From RGIG5579 sp045597125 (lineage in GTDB: Bacteria > Bacillota > Clostridia > Oscillospirales > SIG627), in NCBI GenBank assembly GCA_045597125.1, contig JAZODR010000021.1:1-64000 (forward strand): DNA of 64,000 nt. The letters run 5' to 3'. Under the pieces are notes generated by a model, which searched no databases, was not told the DNA's origin, and saw nothing but the letters and a program-made list of their open reading frames with translations. Positions 30,464 to 39,259 of this stretch are shown one piece after another. The position numbers and the translations under genes were made by a program. The stretch's first letter is position 1, and each line of letters begins with the position of its first letter.

Positions 30464-32521
30464 ATGGCTGAACAAAGTAAAGCAAAAAAACAGGTGGAAT
30501 ACAATGACCAAAGTATATCCAGTTTAAAAGGGGCGGAACGCGTCCGTAAAAGACCGGGCGTTATTTTTGGCTCCGATGGATTGGACGGTTGCTCCCACTC
30601 GTTTTTTGAGATTCTCTCGAATTCTATTGACGAAGCGCGAGCAGGCTACGGTGATGCTATCTATGTGACGGTAACCAAGGATCACGTGATCACCGTAGAG
30701 GATTTCGGCCGCGGTATCCCCTTGGACTGGAATGAAAAAGAGGGAAGATATAACTGGGAATTGATTTTTTGTGAAATGTACGCAGGCGGTAAATATGACA
30801 ATGCCTCAGGTGGTGCATATCAGTATTCTCTCGGTTTGAACGGTTTGGGTGCTTGTGCTACTCAGTATAGCTCGGAATTTATGGATGTTGAGGTGCGCAC
30901 TAAGACTGCCCGCTATGAAATTCATTTTAAGAAGGGTGAAGTATCGGGGGATCTGATTAAGGAAGAGGAAGCTCATCGCCGTACCGGTACAACCATTACT
31001 TGGCGCCCCGATCTTTCTGTGTTTACGGAAATTGCCATACCCGAGGAGTATTTTACGGATGTAATGCACCGTCAGGCGGTGGTTAACGGGGGCCTGAATC
31101 TTCATTTGAAATTTCAGAAGGATGACGGTACCTGGAACGAGTATCACTATTTCTATAAAGAGGGAATCTGTGATTATGTCCGCCAAAATGCAGGTATCAA
31201 CGAATTCAATGAAGTGGTTGCCGAGGAGGGAAAGGTTGGCACTTTGACCGATCTTGTATTCTGGGAAGGCACCAAGCGCGGTCGCGATCGCGAGGATAAA
31301 ACGGAATATGATGTGGAAATTACCGTCGCATTTCTTTTTTCTGCTCAGAGGCAACTTTTGGAGTATTATCATAATTCCAGTTGGCTGGAGCATGGCGGAA
31401 GCCCCGAAAAAGCGGTAAAATCCAGCTTTTTGCGGGCGGTGGATGCGTATCTGAAGAATTCGGGAAAATACAATAAAAATGAGGCGAAAATTACGTTCCA
31501 AGACGTAGAAGATTGTTTGATTTTGGTAACAAACTGCTTCTCTAACGAGGCATCCTTCTCTGATCAGACCAAAAAGAAGGTAACCAATAAGTTCATTGCA
31601 GATGCCATGACGGAATTTTTCGATGAGAAGCTGGAAATCTACTTTGCGGAAAATCCCGCAGAGGCGGATCGCATTGCCCAGCAGGTGCTGATCAACAAGC
31701 GAAGCCGTGAAAATGCGGAAAGCGCCCGAGTCAATATCAAAAAGAAACTTGCGGGCGCGGTGGATGTGACCAATCGCATTGAAAAGTTTGCCAATTGCCG
31801 TTCCAAGGATAAGGAAAAACGCGAGCTTTACATTGTAGAGGGTGATTCTGCATTGGGAAGCTGTAAGCTGGGCAGGGATGCGGAATTTCAGGCGATTATT
31901 CCTGTTCGCGGAAAGACGCTGAACTGCTTGAAATGCGGATATGACCGTATTTTTAAGAGTGAAATCATCGTAGATTTACTGCGTATCATCGGATGCGGTG
32001 TGGAGATCGGCAAGGGGCAGAAGGGTCTTGCGGAATTTAATTACGACAATCTCAAGTGGAGTAAGATTATTATCTGTACCGATGCGGATGAGGACGGTTA
32101 TCAGATTCGCACGTTGATTTTGACTATGTTCTACAGGCTTCTTCCTACTCTGATTCAAAAGGGAAAGGTGTATATTGCTGAGTCCCCTTTGTATGAAATT
32201 ACTTGCAAGGGTAAGAAAAAGGATGGGGAAGAGGAGATTTTCTTTGCCTATGATGAAAAGGAAAAGGCGAAGATTTTGGCTGAATTGTCAGATCGCAAAT
32301 ATACCATTCAGCGCTCTAAGGGTCTGGGTGAGAATGAGCCTGATATGATGCGGCGTACAACCATGGATCCTGCTACCCGCCGACTGGTACAAATTATGCC
32401 TGAGGATGAATTTGTCACCCGTGAAATGTTTGAGATTCTTCTGGGAGACGATTTGGAGGGAAGAAAACGCTATATTTCCGAAAACGGGCATCTTTATATT
32501 GATATGGCGGACGCGTATTGA
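30464..32521 (+). CDS. Divergent type IIA topoisomerase subunit B (GyrB/ParE-like)
   Basis: A 685-residue ATPase subunit. It has a GHKL domain (IDEARAGYGD, VEDFGRGIPLD, NASGGAYQYSLGLNGLGA), a transducer, and a TOPRIM domain with EGDSALGS and TDADEDG. Canonical GyrB/ParE read EGDSAGGSAKQGRD and TDADVDGAHIR, so the TOPRIM motifs are clearly drifted though acidic residues remain. The C-terminal KGLGE and TMDPATRRL motifs are kept. ATG 30464 follows TAGGAG. No subunit A gene follows; the next gene is yigZ-like, overlapping by one base. It could pair with an A subunit elsewhere. Confidence 0.88.
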   Translation: MAEQSKAKKQVEYNDQSISSLKGAERVRKRPGVIFGSDGLDGCSHSFFEILSNSIDEARAGYGDAIYVTVTKDHVITVEDFGRGIPLDWNEKEGRYNWELIFCEMYAGGKYDNASGGAYQYSLGLNGLGACATQYSSEFMDVEVRTKTARYEIHFKKGEVSGDLIKEEEAHRRTGTTITWRPDLSVFTEIAIPEEYFTDVMHRQAVVNGGLNLHLKFQKDDGTWNEYHYFYKEGICDYVRQNAGINEFNEVVAEEGKVGTLTDLVFWEGTKRGRDREDKTEYDVEITVAFLFSAQRQLLEYYHNSSWLEHGGSPEKAVKSSFLRAVDAYLKNSGKYNKNEAKITFQDVEDCLILVTNCFSNEASFSDQTKKKVTNKFIADAMTEFFDEKLEIYFAENPAEADRIAQQVLINKRSRENAESARVNIKKKLAGAVDVTNRIEKFANCRSKDKEKRELYIVEGDSALGSCKLGRDAEFQAIIPVRGKTLNCLKCGYDRIFKSEIIVDLLRIIGCGVEIGKGQKGLAEFNYDNLKWSKIIICTDADEDGYQIRTLILTMFYRLLPTLIQKGKVYIAESPLYEITCKGKKKDGEEEIFFAYDEKEKAKILAELSDRKYTIQRSKGLGENEPDMMRRTTMDPATRRLVQIMPEDEFVTREMFEILLGDDLEGRKRYISENGHLYIDMADAY

Positions 32522-33153
32522 TGGAGTTTTATCGCACGGTACGCGGCTTTGCGGAAAGCCGCTTTACGGAAAAGAAAAGTGAATTTATCGGCTGGGTAAA
32601 GCCCTGTGACAGTTGGGAGGAGGCGAAGGCCTTCGTAGAGGAAGCGCGAAAGGCGTTTCCCGATGCCAGGCACTACGTTTCTGCCTTTATCAATAAAGAG
32701 GGCAATATTCAGCGTTTTGATGATGACGGCGAACCCAAGGGCACGGGAGGGATTCCGATGCTGGAGGTTTTGAAAAAGGAAGAGATTACCGGCGCAAGCG
32801 TGGTAGTGACCCGTTATTTTGGCGGTATTTTGCTTGGTGCGGGAGGACTTTCGCGCGCCTATGCGCGCGGTGCGCGGGATGCGGTGGCAGCGGCGGGAAT
32901 TTGCCGTTATTCACGTTTTTTAAAGGGGAAGATCACGGTGCCGTATCCTCTTTATTCCAAAGTGGAATTTGAATTGAATGCGAGAAATTACCGCTTGACG
33001 GGAAAGGAATTCGGTGAGGGCGTTAATTTGTTTCTCTTGGTTTCCCAAAAGGAGAGAGAGGGATTGGAAGCGCTTTTGGGCGACCTTTCCGGCGGTAAAA
33101 TGAAACTTGAAATTGTAGGTGATACTTTTGCCGAGGACCGGGATGATGCTTGA
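32521..33153 (+). CDS. YigZ/IMPACT family protein
   Basis: A 210-residue member of the YigZ (UPF0029, IMPACT) family with the signature KGTGGIPMLEVLKK and VVVTRYFGGILLGAGGLSRA YA in the N-terminal domain and a small ferredoxin-like C-terminal domain (about 140-205). Eukaryotic IMPACT regulates translation; the bacterial role is not settled. The ATG at 32521 overlaps the topoisomerase stop by one base, so translation is coupled. Confidence 0.9.
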   Translation: MEFYRTVRGFAESRFTEKKSEFIGWVKPCDSWEEAKAFVEEARKAFPDARHYVSAFINKEGNIQRFDDDGEPKGTGGIPMLEVLKKEEITGASVVVTRYFGGILLGAGGLSRAYARGARDAVAAAGICRYSRFLKGKITVPYPLYSKVEFELNARNYRLTGKEFGEGVNLFLLVSQKEREGLEALLGDLSGGKMKLEIVGDTFAEDRDDA

Positions 33154-33580
33154 GATTGGCTGTTATAAATTGGAAGTATTTCCCGAGGAAACAAAAAAAG
33201 AATATGAAGCTCTTTCCGGCGGTGATACGGATGATGTGGCGGTGCGTTTTTTTCGCCATTTGATGAAACGCGCGCCTAAGGAAACGGTAAATTTTTTGGA
33301 GGGCTTGGGAATTAATCCTATGAAGATTCCCCTTGCAAGGCCTTTGACTGAGCCTGATGAAAACGGAGAGATTCTTTATTTTGCTTGTGCTCCGCTGTGC
33401 GCTCGAATCCTTGCAGATGGAGATGAATCGCCTCGGCAAAGCGAAGAAATTGCAGGGATTAGCGTAATATTTGTGAGAGAGCGGGATGCTTTTTCGCCTT
33501 CTTTGCCTATTTTTCCCAATGGTGCGGAGCTGAGATTTGTGATTCCGTTCTCTTTTGATGCTACTTTTTTTGAGCAATAA
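33143..33580 (+). CDS. Conserved-looking small protein, function unknown
   Basis: A 145-residue soluble protein not recognised by me. It begins MMLEIGCYKLEVFPEE and has an acidic middle and a hydrophobic beta-rich end (AGISVIFVRERDAF). Its start (ATG 33143 or 33146) overlaps the end of the yigZ-like gene, and it is the third gene of the topoisomerase operon. The overlap and the good codon use support a real gene. Confidence 0.7.
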   Translation: MMLEIGCYKLEVFPEETKKEYEALSGGDTDDVAVRFFRHLMKRAPKETVNFLEGLGINPMKIPLARPLTEPDENGEILYFACAPLCARILADGDESPRQSEEIAGISVIFVRERDAFSPSLPIFPNGAELRFVIPFSFDATFFEQ

Positions 33581-33679
33581 AAAAGCATCGCTGTATAAAT
33601 GTAGTTCAAGTGTCTTAAGAGGGTTGCCAATGTGCGTCTATATCTTCTTGATATAATGTACAATATTGGAGATGATTAA

Positions 33680-34526
33680 ATGAGAAATTTAATAATTGAC
33701 AGAAAGTTTGCCGTGGCAGGTGGACTTGCAAAAATGAACGTTTTCATAGAAGATCCTAACTCGAGTGAGCTTATCTTACTAGACCGTCATTACAAAAAAC
33801 TCGGAGATTTAAAAAACGACGAAGTCAAAACCTTTCAGGTTACCGAAGATGCGGCGAAAATCATTGTAGTATCCGAACGAGAGGGAAGAAATGCACGTAG
33901 GGGATTTTATATGCTTGACCAAGGCACTGAGGACGTGGTGCTGAGCGGAAAAAACTATACTGGAAAAGGGTGGCCAATTCGTTTTTGATTTTGATGCGGA
34001 AAGCAGTCAAATCAATACACAAGCAATCAACAAACGCCATGTTATAAAGCGTTGGTTTGTACGTGTGCTTATTATGGTGCTTTGCGTACTTGTGTTGCGC
34101 TCTTGCAAGACGGAGCCAAAGACCTTTACTGCAGGGGATCTTAATATCACCCTGACTACTGCCTTTGAGAGAGAAGACGATGAGGAGGTTTTGGCGAAGT
34201 TTGAATCAAGGAAAGTGAATGTGTATGTTCAAAAAGTGGTGCATATTTTTGATAAGGACTTAAGAAGCCTCTCAGCTGAGGAATATGCCGAATGGATGGC
34301 GGAATATAGCGGCGTTAATGCTAACATAACAAAAAACTCAAACGGTTGGGTTACGTACGACTATGAAAAAGACGTCGGAACAATCTACGCCTCGCATCAT
34401 TTTGTGTATGTTTTTAAAACCACGAACACTTTTTGGCTTGTGGAGTTTGCAACTCCGAACAAATACGCCGATGATTGTGGAGATGACATTGAGCAATGGG
34501 CAAACTCGCTGGAATTTAATAAATAA
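33680..34526 (+). pseudogene. Frameshifted membrane protein gene
   Basis: Two frames appear to belong to one gene. The first (33680-33988, 102 residues, MRNLIIDRKFAVAGGLAKMN) ends at TGA right after GKNYTGKG. In the +1 frame the reading continues without a stop from about 33960 (GQFVFDFDAESSQINTQAIN), through a membrane segment (FVRVLIMVLCVLVLRSC) and a soluble extracellular domain to 34526. Removing one G from the GGG at about 33965-33967 would join them. The original product would be a roughly 280-residue single-span protein. Programmed frameshifting or a sequencing error remain possible. Confidence 0.65.
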
Positions 34527-34653
34527 TGGCTCTATAACAAATGTTGGGGTAATCAAGTAGAGGCTTGCGAAAAAAATGAATAAAACAAAAAACACCCATA
34601 GGGTTGTGTACTGCCCCACAGGCAGCCATCGTAAACAAGCAGTATAATAATTG

Positions 34654-34684
34654 ATCCCCTCGGATTGCTCCGAGGGGATTTTTC
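34654..34684 (+). terminator. Intrinsic terminator
   Basis: ATCCCCTCGG and CCGAGGGGAT pair perfectly around ATTGCT and are followed by five T. It ends the frameshifted gene's transcript. Confidence 0.85.
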
Positions 34685-34690
34685 TACTTG

Positions 34691-34719
34691 TTGAATTTTA
34701 AAGTCAAAAGTGTTATAAT
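34691..34719 (+). promoter_or_regulatory. Promoter of the P-loop kinase gene
   Basis: TTGAAT (34691-34696), 17 bp, TATAAT (34714-34719), 37 bp before the ATG at 34756. Confidence 0.6.
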
Positions 34720-34755
34720 CAATTAAATAAACAAGAATTTTTAAGGATGAGAACA

Positions 34756-35268
34756 ATGATTATTTTAATCGCGGGAGCATCACATACCGGCAAAACCGCA
34801 CTTGCTCAAAAACTGCTTGAAAAATATAAATACCCGTATTTGTCTATTGACCATTTGAAAATGGGGTTGATTCGAAGCGGTAACACAGAGCTTACTCCAA
34901 TGGATGATGACGACCTAACGGTATATCTTTGGCCTATTGTTCGTGAAATGATAAAAACTGCGGTTGAAAACAAACAGAACCTAATTGTTGAGGGATGTTA
35001 TATTCCTTTTGATTGGGAAAAAGATTTTTCAAGAGAATACCTCGATAACATCCAATATTATTGCCTTATAATGAGCGAGAACTACATTAGTAATCATTTT
35101 GTAGATATAAAGAGATATGCAAACACTATCGAAAATCGGTTAGATGATGAATGGTGTACATTGGAAAGTGTGTTGGCAGATAATGCACAGGTTTTAGAGC
35201 TTGCTCAAAAGCATAAGGTTAACTATATCCTTATTGATGACAAATACGAGGTAGATATTGATTTATAA
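34756..35268 (+). CDS. P-loop kinase-like NTPase
   Basis: A 170-residue small kinase-type P-loop protein. It begins MIILIAGASHTGKT, with Walker A GASHTGKT at 7-14, followed by an acidic substrate-facing region (SIDHLKMGLIRSGN), a Walker B-like segment (NLIVEGCYI) and a lid-like region with Arg. It resembles 2-phosphoglycerate kinase or zeta-toxin-like small kinases, but the substrate is unknown. ATG 34756 is preferred over an in-frame ATG 9 bases upstream because AAGGA then has an 8-base spacing. It is monocistronic. Confidence 0.75.
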   Translation: MIILIAGASHTGKTALAQKLLEKYKYPYLSIDHLKMGLIRSGNTELTPMDDDDLTVYLWPIVREMIKTAVENKQNLIVEGCYIPFDWEKDFSREYLDNIQYYCLIMSENYISNHFVDIKRYANTIENRLDDEWCTLESVLADNAQVLELAQKHKVNYILIDDKYEVDIDL

Positions 35269-35274
35269 TTCCCC

Positions 35275-35404
35275 TCTTTTGCGGATGGAAGGACAGGCTG
35301 TAATTAAATCTAAGTAATTAGATTTTGTAGGGACAGGCGTCCTTGACTGTCCGTTATAAAGAAAAAATTATCCCTCTCTCGAGAAATCGGCGGAGGGATT
35401 TTTG
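35275..35404. repeat. Intergenic repeat-like hairpins ending in a terminator
   Basis: The stretch holds GGACAGGCTG and GGACAGGCGT repeats, an ATCTAAGTAATTAGAT stem, and GGACAG...CTGTCC pairing. It ends with ATCCCTC/GAGGGAT (35370-35376/35393-35399) followed by five T. The GTAGGGACAGGCGTCC wording resembles dispersed intergenic repeats I have seen in Clostridia genomes, but I cannot count copies genome-wide. Confidence 0.45.
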
Positions 35405-35414
35405 GTTAAACGTG

Positions 35415-35443
35415 TTGTGTTTATGGCTAATATATGATATAAT
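35415..35443 (+). promoter_or_regulatory. Promoter of the small membrane protein/UPF0145 operon
   Basis: TTGTGT (35415-35420), 17 bp, TATAAT (35438-35443). Confidence 0.55.
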
Positions 35444-35475
35444 AAATCAAAAATCAATTTATGGTGGTACAAAAG

Positions 35476-35700
35476 TTGAATTCTCATAAAAGGAAAATGA
35501 TTGCCCCGATAATTATCACAGTCATTATGATACTGTATTATATTGCGTATTTTGGATTTTTGATCTCTCTACTTGGCGGTTTTTGGAAATATGTTTTGGG
35601 TGCTATCCCGCTTGTTTTTTCGGTGATTATGGTTTGCATTTGTATAGAAAGAATAAATGAAATAAAGAAAGGTGAAGAAGATGATATTAGTGAATACTGA
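35476..35700 (+). CDS. Small two-span membrane protein
   Basis: A 74-residue membrane protein with two hydrophobic spans (IIITVIMILYYIAYFGFLIS, then YVLGAIPLVFSVIMVCI) and a charged tail (ERINEIKKGEEDD). This pattern is common in Clostridia but without a known function. I place the start at TTG 35476, 8 bases after GGTGG. An ATG at 35461 has no Shine-Dalgarno and ATG 35497 would cut into the first span's basic flank. It overlaps the next gene by 20 bases, so they are coupled. Confidence 0.7.
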   Translation: MNSHKRKMIAPIIITVIMILYYIAYFGFLISLLGGFWKYVLGAIPLVFSVIMVCICIERINEIKKGEEDDISEY

Positions 35701-35998
35701 TTACATCAGTGGCAAAGAGCTAGAAACACTCTCTCTTGTAAAAGGAAGTACCATTCAGTCAAAACACATAGGCAAGGATCTTGCGCAAAGTTTCAAGACA
35801 TTAGTTGGCGGTGAACTGAAATCCTACAATGAAATGATGAACGAAGCCCGTGCGCTTGCCACCAAAAGAATGGTTGCAGAGGCCGAAGAACTTGGCGCAG
35901 ATGCAATTGTTAATATTCGTTATGCTTCTTCTGCAATTATGCAAGGTGCCGCAGAAGTGATAGCGTATGGCACAGCGGTCAAATTTGTCAACAAATAA
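35681..35998 (+). CDS. YbjQ/UPF0145 (heavy-metal-binding-domain) family protein
   Basis: A 105-residue protein of the YbjQ/UPF0145 family. It has a short N-terminal strand (MILVNTDYISGK), the SFKTLVGGELKSYNEMMNEA region and LGADAIVNIRYASSAIMQGA AEV. Despite the family's old heavy-metal label its role is unknown. ATG 35681 follows AAAGGTGAAG. It overlaps the membrane protein gene, and such pairs are frequent in Clostridia. Confidence 0.88.
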   Translation: MILVNTDYISGKELETLSLVKGSTIQSKHIGKDLAQSFKTLVGGELKSYNEMMNEARALATKRMVAEAEELGADAIVNIRYASSAIMQGAAEVIAYGTAVKFVNK

Positions 35999-36065
35999 TT
36001 TCTCTCTTTTGCGTGCTGCAATACAGGCAGCTATCAGTTGTGAAAATACAGTATGAGACGAAATT

Positions 36066-36099
36066 AAAAGGAAGCACGAGAATTTCGTGCTTCCTTTTT
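36066..36099. terminator. Bidirectional intrinsic terminator
   Basis: AAAAGGAAGCACGA and TCGTGCTTCCTTTT are perfect complements around GAATT with T-runs on both strands. It separates the UPF0145 gene from the convergent carboxypeptidase gene. Confidence 0.9.
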
Positions 36100-37439
36100 C
36101 AGTGTTTGGGTTTGTGTAATTTTTTTCGGTGTAGGTATGCTGCTAAGCGAAGTAAGGGGAGGGTGACGAAGATGACCAGAAGCAGAAGGATGAAAAGGAT
36201 GACGAAGACCATGTCTTCTCTGAAGATATTCGAAATTGCTTTGGCCGCGCCCTCTGCGCCTTTCTCCAGGGCAGATTTTGTCGTGATGGGCTTTCCGTTC
36301 CACGATATACATAAGGAGATTTCTTTTTCGATGGGCTCGGAATTAAAGGTGAAATTCAGAGAGCCGATTTTTTTGCCGTCTTTTATATCGTTGACGTGAA
36401 GCTCCTTAGGGAGATTTAGTTTGTAATGGGGTTCGGTATTTTTGCGAAGAAGCGCCGTTACGTTTTCGTTTGCGGTGACGGAAACGGTTTCTTCGGAATC
36501 TGTCACGGAAAGGCGGGTGACCTCTTGCCCTTTTTCAAAGACCGTTTGCAAAGCGAAGTTTTCGTAAGCGTAGGAAAGCAGGGTATGAGTCTCGATTTCT
36601 GCCATATTGCCGGGATATTTTTTATTTCCGTCCAGATTTGCACCAATCAAAACAGAAACGCAGGACATACCGTCTTGTTCGCTGTAGGTGGCAAGGCATC
36701 TGCCTGCTTCATTGGTAAATCCGGATTTTCCGCCTACATAGCAGGGGAGGTAGTATTTTGCACCCTCATTGTAACTGCGCACCGTATAGTTTAATTTGCG
36801 CTCGGCTGTTTTTTGGGTTGCGGGGATGGAGTAATCCCGCAGAGAAATAATTTCGCGGAAGGCGTCGTATTTCATTGCTTCCCGCAAAATGATTGCCATA
36901 TCGCGGGGGGAAGAGTAGTGGTTGGGGTGATGCAGACCGTGTGCATTTTCGAAATGGGTGTTTTTTAGCCCCATTTTTTTAGCAGTATCGTTCATTTTTT
37001 GAATGAAACGGGAAATTTCTCCGTCGCCGAAATGCTCTGCTAAAAGGTCTGCCACATCGCAGAAGGATTCGATCATCAGTCCTGCCAAAAGATCGAATAC
37101 CGTGAAAGTTTCGCCGCTTTTCAGAGCCATATGGACACCGCGGTCCTTAATGATATAATCAAACATAGACATACTGGTTACGGTGATGGTTTCTTCTTTT
37201 AAATTTTTGCATTCCTGCAGCACTACCAGCGCGGTCATAATCTTCGTCATGGAAGCGGGGAACATACGGGCGTTTTCTGCTTTGGAATACAGAACCGTTT
37301 CGGTTTCCAGATTGATCAGATAGACACCTTGGGAATCCAAGGAAATATCATAAATTGGATCTTTTTCGGCAAAAACCGACAACGGGGCGCTGAAAAGAAA
37401 GAGAATCAACGCAAGGGTAAGTGAAAATATACGTTTCAT
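36099..37439 (-). CDS. D-alanyl-D-alanine carboxypeptidase (DacF-like, S11)
   Basis: A 446-residue penicillin-binding protein that trims peptidoglycan stem peptides outside the membrane. It has a signal peptide (1-24), the active-site SMTK at 63-66 (nucleophile Ser63) and KSG at 238-240 in place of KTG. The second motif, normally SxN, reads Ser125-Phe-Cys127, so the usual Asn is missing. The domain after 290 is the S11 C-terminal beta domain, and a membrane span sits at about 405-430. The SxN change may lower or alter activity. It lies 20 bp downstream of the polyprenyl synthase gene. Confidence 0.9.
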   Translation of the reverse strand: MKRIFSLTLALILFLFSAPLSVFAEKDPIYDISLDSQGVYLINLETETVLYSKAENARMFPASMTKIMTALVVLQECKNLKEETITVTSMSMFDYIIKDRGVHMALKSGETFTVFDLLAGLMIESFCDVADLLAEHFGDGEISRFIQKMNDTAKKMGLKNTHFENAHGLHHPNHYSSPRDMAIILREAMKYDAFREIISLRDYSIPATQKTAERKLNYTVRSYNEGAKYYLPCYVGGKSGFTNEAGRCLATYSEQDGMSCVSVLIGANLDGNKKYPGNMAEIETHTLLSYAYENFALQTVFEKGQEVTRLSVTDSEETVSVTANENVTALLRKNTEPHYKLNLPKELHVNDIKDGKKIGSLNFTFNSEPIEKEISLCISWNGKPITTKSALEKGAEGAAKAISNIFREDMVFVILFILLLLVIFVTLPLLRLAAYLHRKKLHKPKH

Positions 37440-37459
37440 AAAATCTTCAATTTCCTTTT

Positions 37460-38542
37460 TTACATATCACGGTATAGCATAAAGCTTCTCCAAGCCTCCA
37501 AAAGCTGTTTGGAGGGGGAATCGGGCAGGGAAGCGAGAGCTTTTTCTGCCTCTGCCAGGTAAGAAGCGGCAAGGGAGCGGGTTTCTTCCAGACCTCGTTC
37601 CATCAAAATATTTCTCGCCTTCAGAATATCGTCTTCGTTCTTGGAGGAGCCAACCACGCGGCGGAGAAAAGCCTTTTCTTCTTCGGAGGCATTCTCATAA
37701 GCGGTCAGAAGGAGGATGGTGGGTTTTCCTTCGCGGATGTCGCTTCCGATGGGTTTGCCCAAGGTTTTTTCGGTAGAGGTGATTCCCAAAATATCGTCCT
37801 GCAATTGAAATGCCAGACCGCAAAGCTCGGCAAATTTTGCAAGGGACGCACAGAGGGGATTTTCGACATTGGGCTGACGGGAACCAATCAAAGCGCCGGA
37901 TAAAGCGCTGATGGCGAAAAGCGCCCCGGTTTTTCCTGCCATCATCGTGGTAACCTCGTCTTTGGTTAGGCGATAGAAAGAGCCTTCGCCGTAGAGAACA
38001 CCGTTTTTGGTATCAATGGTTTCTCCGCTGATAAGGAAGGGGCCGTAATTTCCCTCTAAAAGGGAAATAATCTTTAATGTAACGGAGGGCGGAACAAAGC
38101 CTGAATCGGAAAGCTGTGACAGGTAGGATATGGCAGCACTGTGCAAGGCATCTCCTGCCAAAAGGGCGGCGTCAAAACCGTATTCGGCTGCTTTTTCCGC
38201 TCCAAATTCGGCAAAGGAATCGGTGATAAGTTTATGGACTGCGCTTTTACCTCGACGGGTATCGTCGTGGTCGATCATATCATCGTGAATCAGGGTCCAA
38301 TTGTGATACAACTCTAAGGCAAGGGCGCACGGAGTGGCGGCTTCTTCGGCTTCTTTTCCGCCTAAAGCTCCTGCCGCAAGACGGCAAATGGCAGGGCGTA
38401 AGCGCTTTCCGCCACGCTCAAAATAGACAAAGGCTCCCTCGTGAAGCTCCGCCGGGGTCAAGGCATAGGGAGGATTCTTTTGGTAGTAGGAAAGAATGGT
38501 ATCGCCGCTTTCCTTTAAATAAGAAAGAAGAAGCTTGTTCAT
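37460..38542 (-). CDS. ispA: Polyprenyl (farnesyl/geranylgeranyl) diphosphate synthase
   Basis: A 360-residue trans-prenyltransferase joining isopentenyl diphosphate units for undecaprenyl and quinone precursors. The first aspartate motif is HDDMIDHDDTRRGK and the second QLQDDILGI; GGKRLRPAI binds IPP. It is longer than typical IspA (about 295) because of an insertion around 175-210 (ISGETIDTKNGVLYGEG), so the chain length of its product is uncertain. It overlaps the XRE-type gene by 4 bases, so the two are coupled, and the carboxypeptidase gene follows. Confidence 0.9.
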   Translation of the reverse strand: MNKLLLSYLKESGDTILSYYQKNPPYALTPAELHEGAFVYFERGGKRLRPAICRLAAGALGGKEAEEAATPCALALELYHNWTLIHDDMIDHDDTRRGKSAVHKLITDSFAEFGAEKAAEYGFDAALLAGDALHSAAISYLSQLSDSGFVPPSVTLKIISLLEGNYGPFLISGETIDTKNGVLYGEGSFYRLTKDEVTTMMAGKTGALFAISALSGALIGSRQPNVENPLCASLAKFAELCGLAFQLQDDILGITSTEKTLGKPIGSDIREGKPTILLLTAYENASEEEKAFLRRVVGSSKNEDDILKARNILMERGLEETRSLAASYLAEAEKALASLPDSPSKQLLEAWRSFMLYRDM

Positions 38543-38898
38543 CGGCTCAAAAGGAAATCAATGTAATCCAGAACCATTTTTCTCTGACCCATTGAGAGGT
38601 TTTGAAATTTTTCATTGAATAATTCTCCGGAGCGAAAGGCATTGCCGGAGGGTTTTTTTTCTTCCGTTTCTTTATAAACGCCCGAGCAGAAGAGCAGATC
38701 ATCCGCCGTGATGCCTCCTGCTGCGTTCTGAGCAATTTTATTGATGAGTTTGAGCCTGGGGGAATTTTCTTGCTGACCCAAGGCGAGTTTTCTCATCTGG
38801 ATATAACTGATGTCGCTGTCCATGGCAAACTGTCGCCAGGAGCGATCTCCCTTTGCCTGTTCCAGCAAAAGAGAAAAGATGCGTTTGTTGAATTTCAT
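38539..38898 (-). CDS. Small XRE-type helix-turn-helix protein
   Basis: A 119-residue protein. The first 65 residues read as an XRE-like DNA-binding domain (LLLEQAKGDRSWRQFAMDSD, ISYIQMRKLALGQQ, SPRLKLINKIAQNA), and a C-terminal helix (MGQRKMVLDYIDFLLSR) may dimerise. ATG 38898 is preferred; a longer frame upstream has no Shine-Dalgarno. It is the first gene of the operon with the prenyl synthase and the carboxypeptidase and may regulate it. Confidence 0.75.
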   Translation of the reverse strand: MKFNKRIFSLLLEQAKGDRSWRQFAMDSDISYIQMRKLALGQQENSPRLKLINKIAQNAAGGITADDLLFCSGVYKETEEKKPSGNAFRSGELFNEKFQNLSMGQRKMVLDYIDFLLSR

Positions 38899-39259
38899 TG
38901 CGCGTCCGCCTTTATATTTTGATTCAATTGATATTATATCAGTAAAAGAGCACTTCTGGCAAGAAAAAAACACAAACTTTTGTGAATAAAATAAAAATTT
39001 ATTGTGTAATGAAACAGTTTATACAGTTTTTTAAAGAGAAATTTTGTATTAAAAAATATATAATGAGTTTAGATAAATGTAGTATAAATCAAAGATTTCG
39101 AATATGAATAATAATCTTTTCTATAATATTTGTACAATTTAGACAAATTGTTTTTTGTATTTTTGGGGAATAAACATCTTTTCATCAGGGGGGAAATTTG
39201 TTAAAATGTATTCGTTTGATTATGCAGAGGGTTTCTGCGCATATTTTTAGGAGGAAAAA
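38899..39259. other. AT-rich gene-free stretch upstream of the UgpC-like gene
   Basis: No gene is seen. The stretch is very AT-rich and holds an inverted repeat CAATTT-AGAC-AAATTG (39135-39150), which could be an operator for the transporter ATPase gene. A purine-rich AGGAGGAAAAA precedes the ATG at 39260. Confidence 0.4.
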
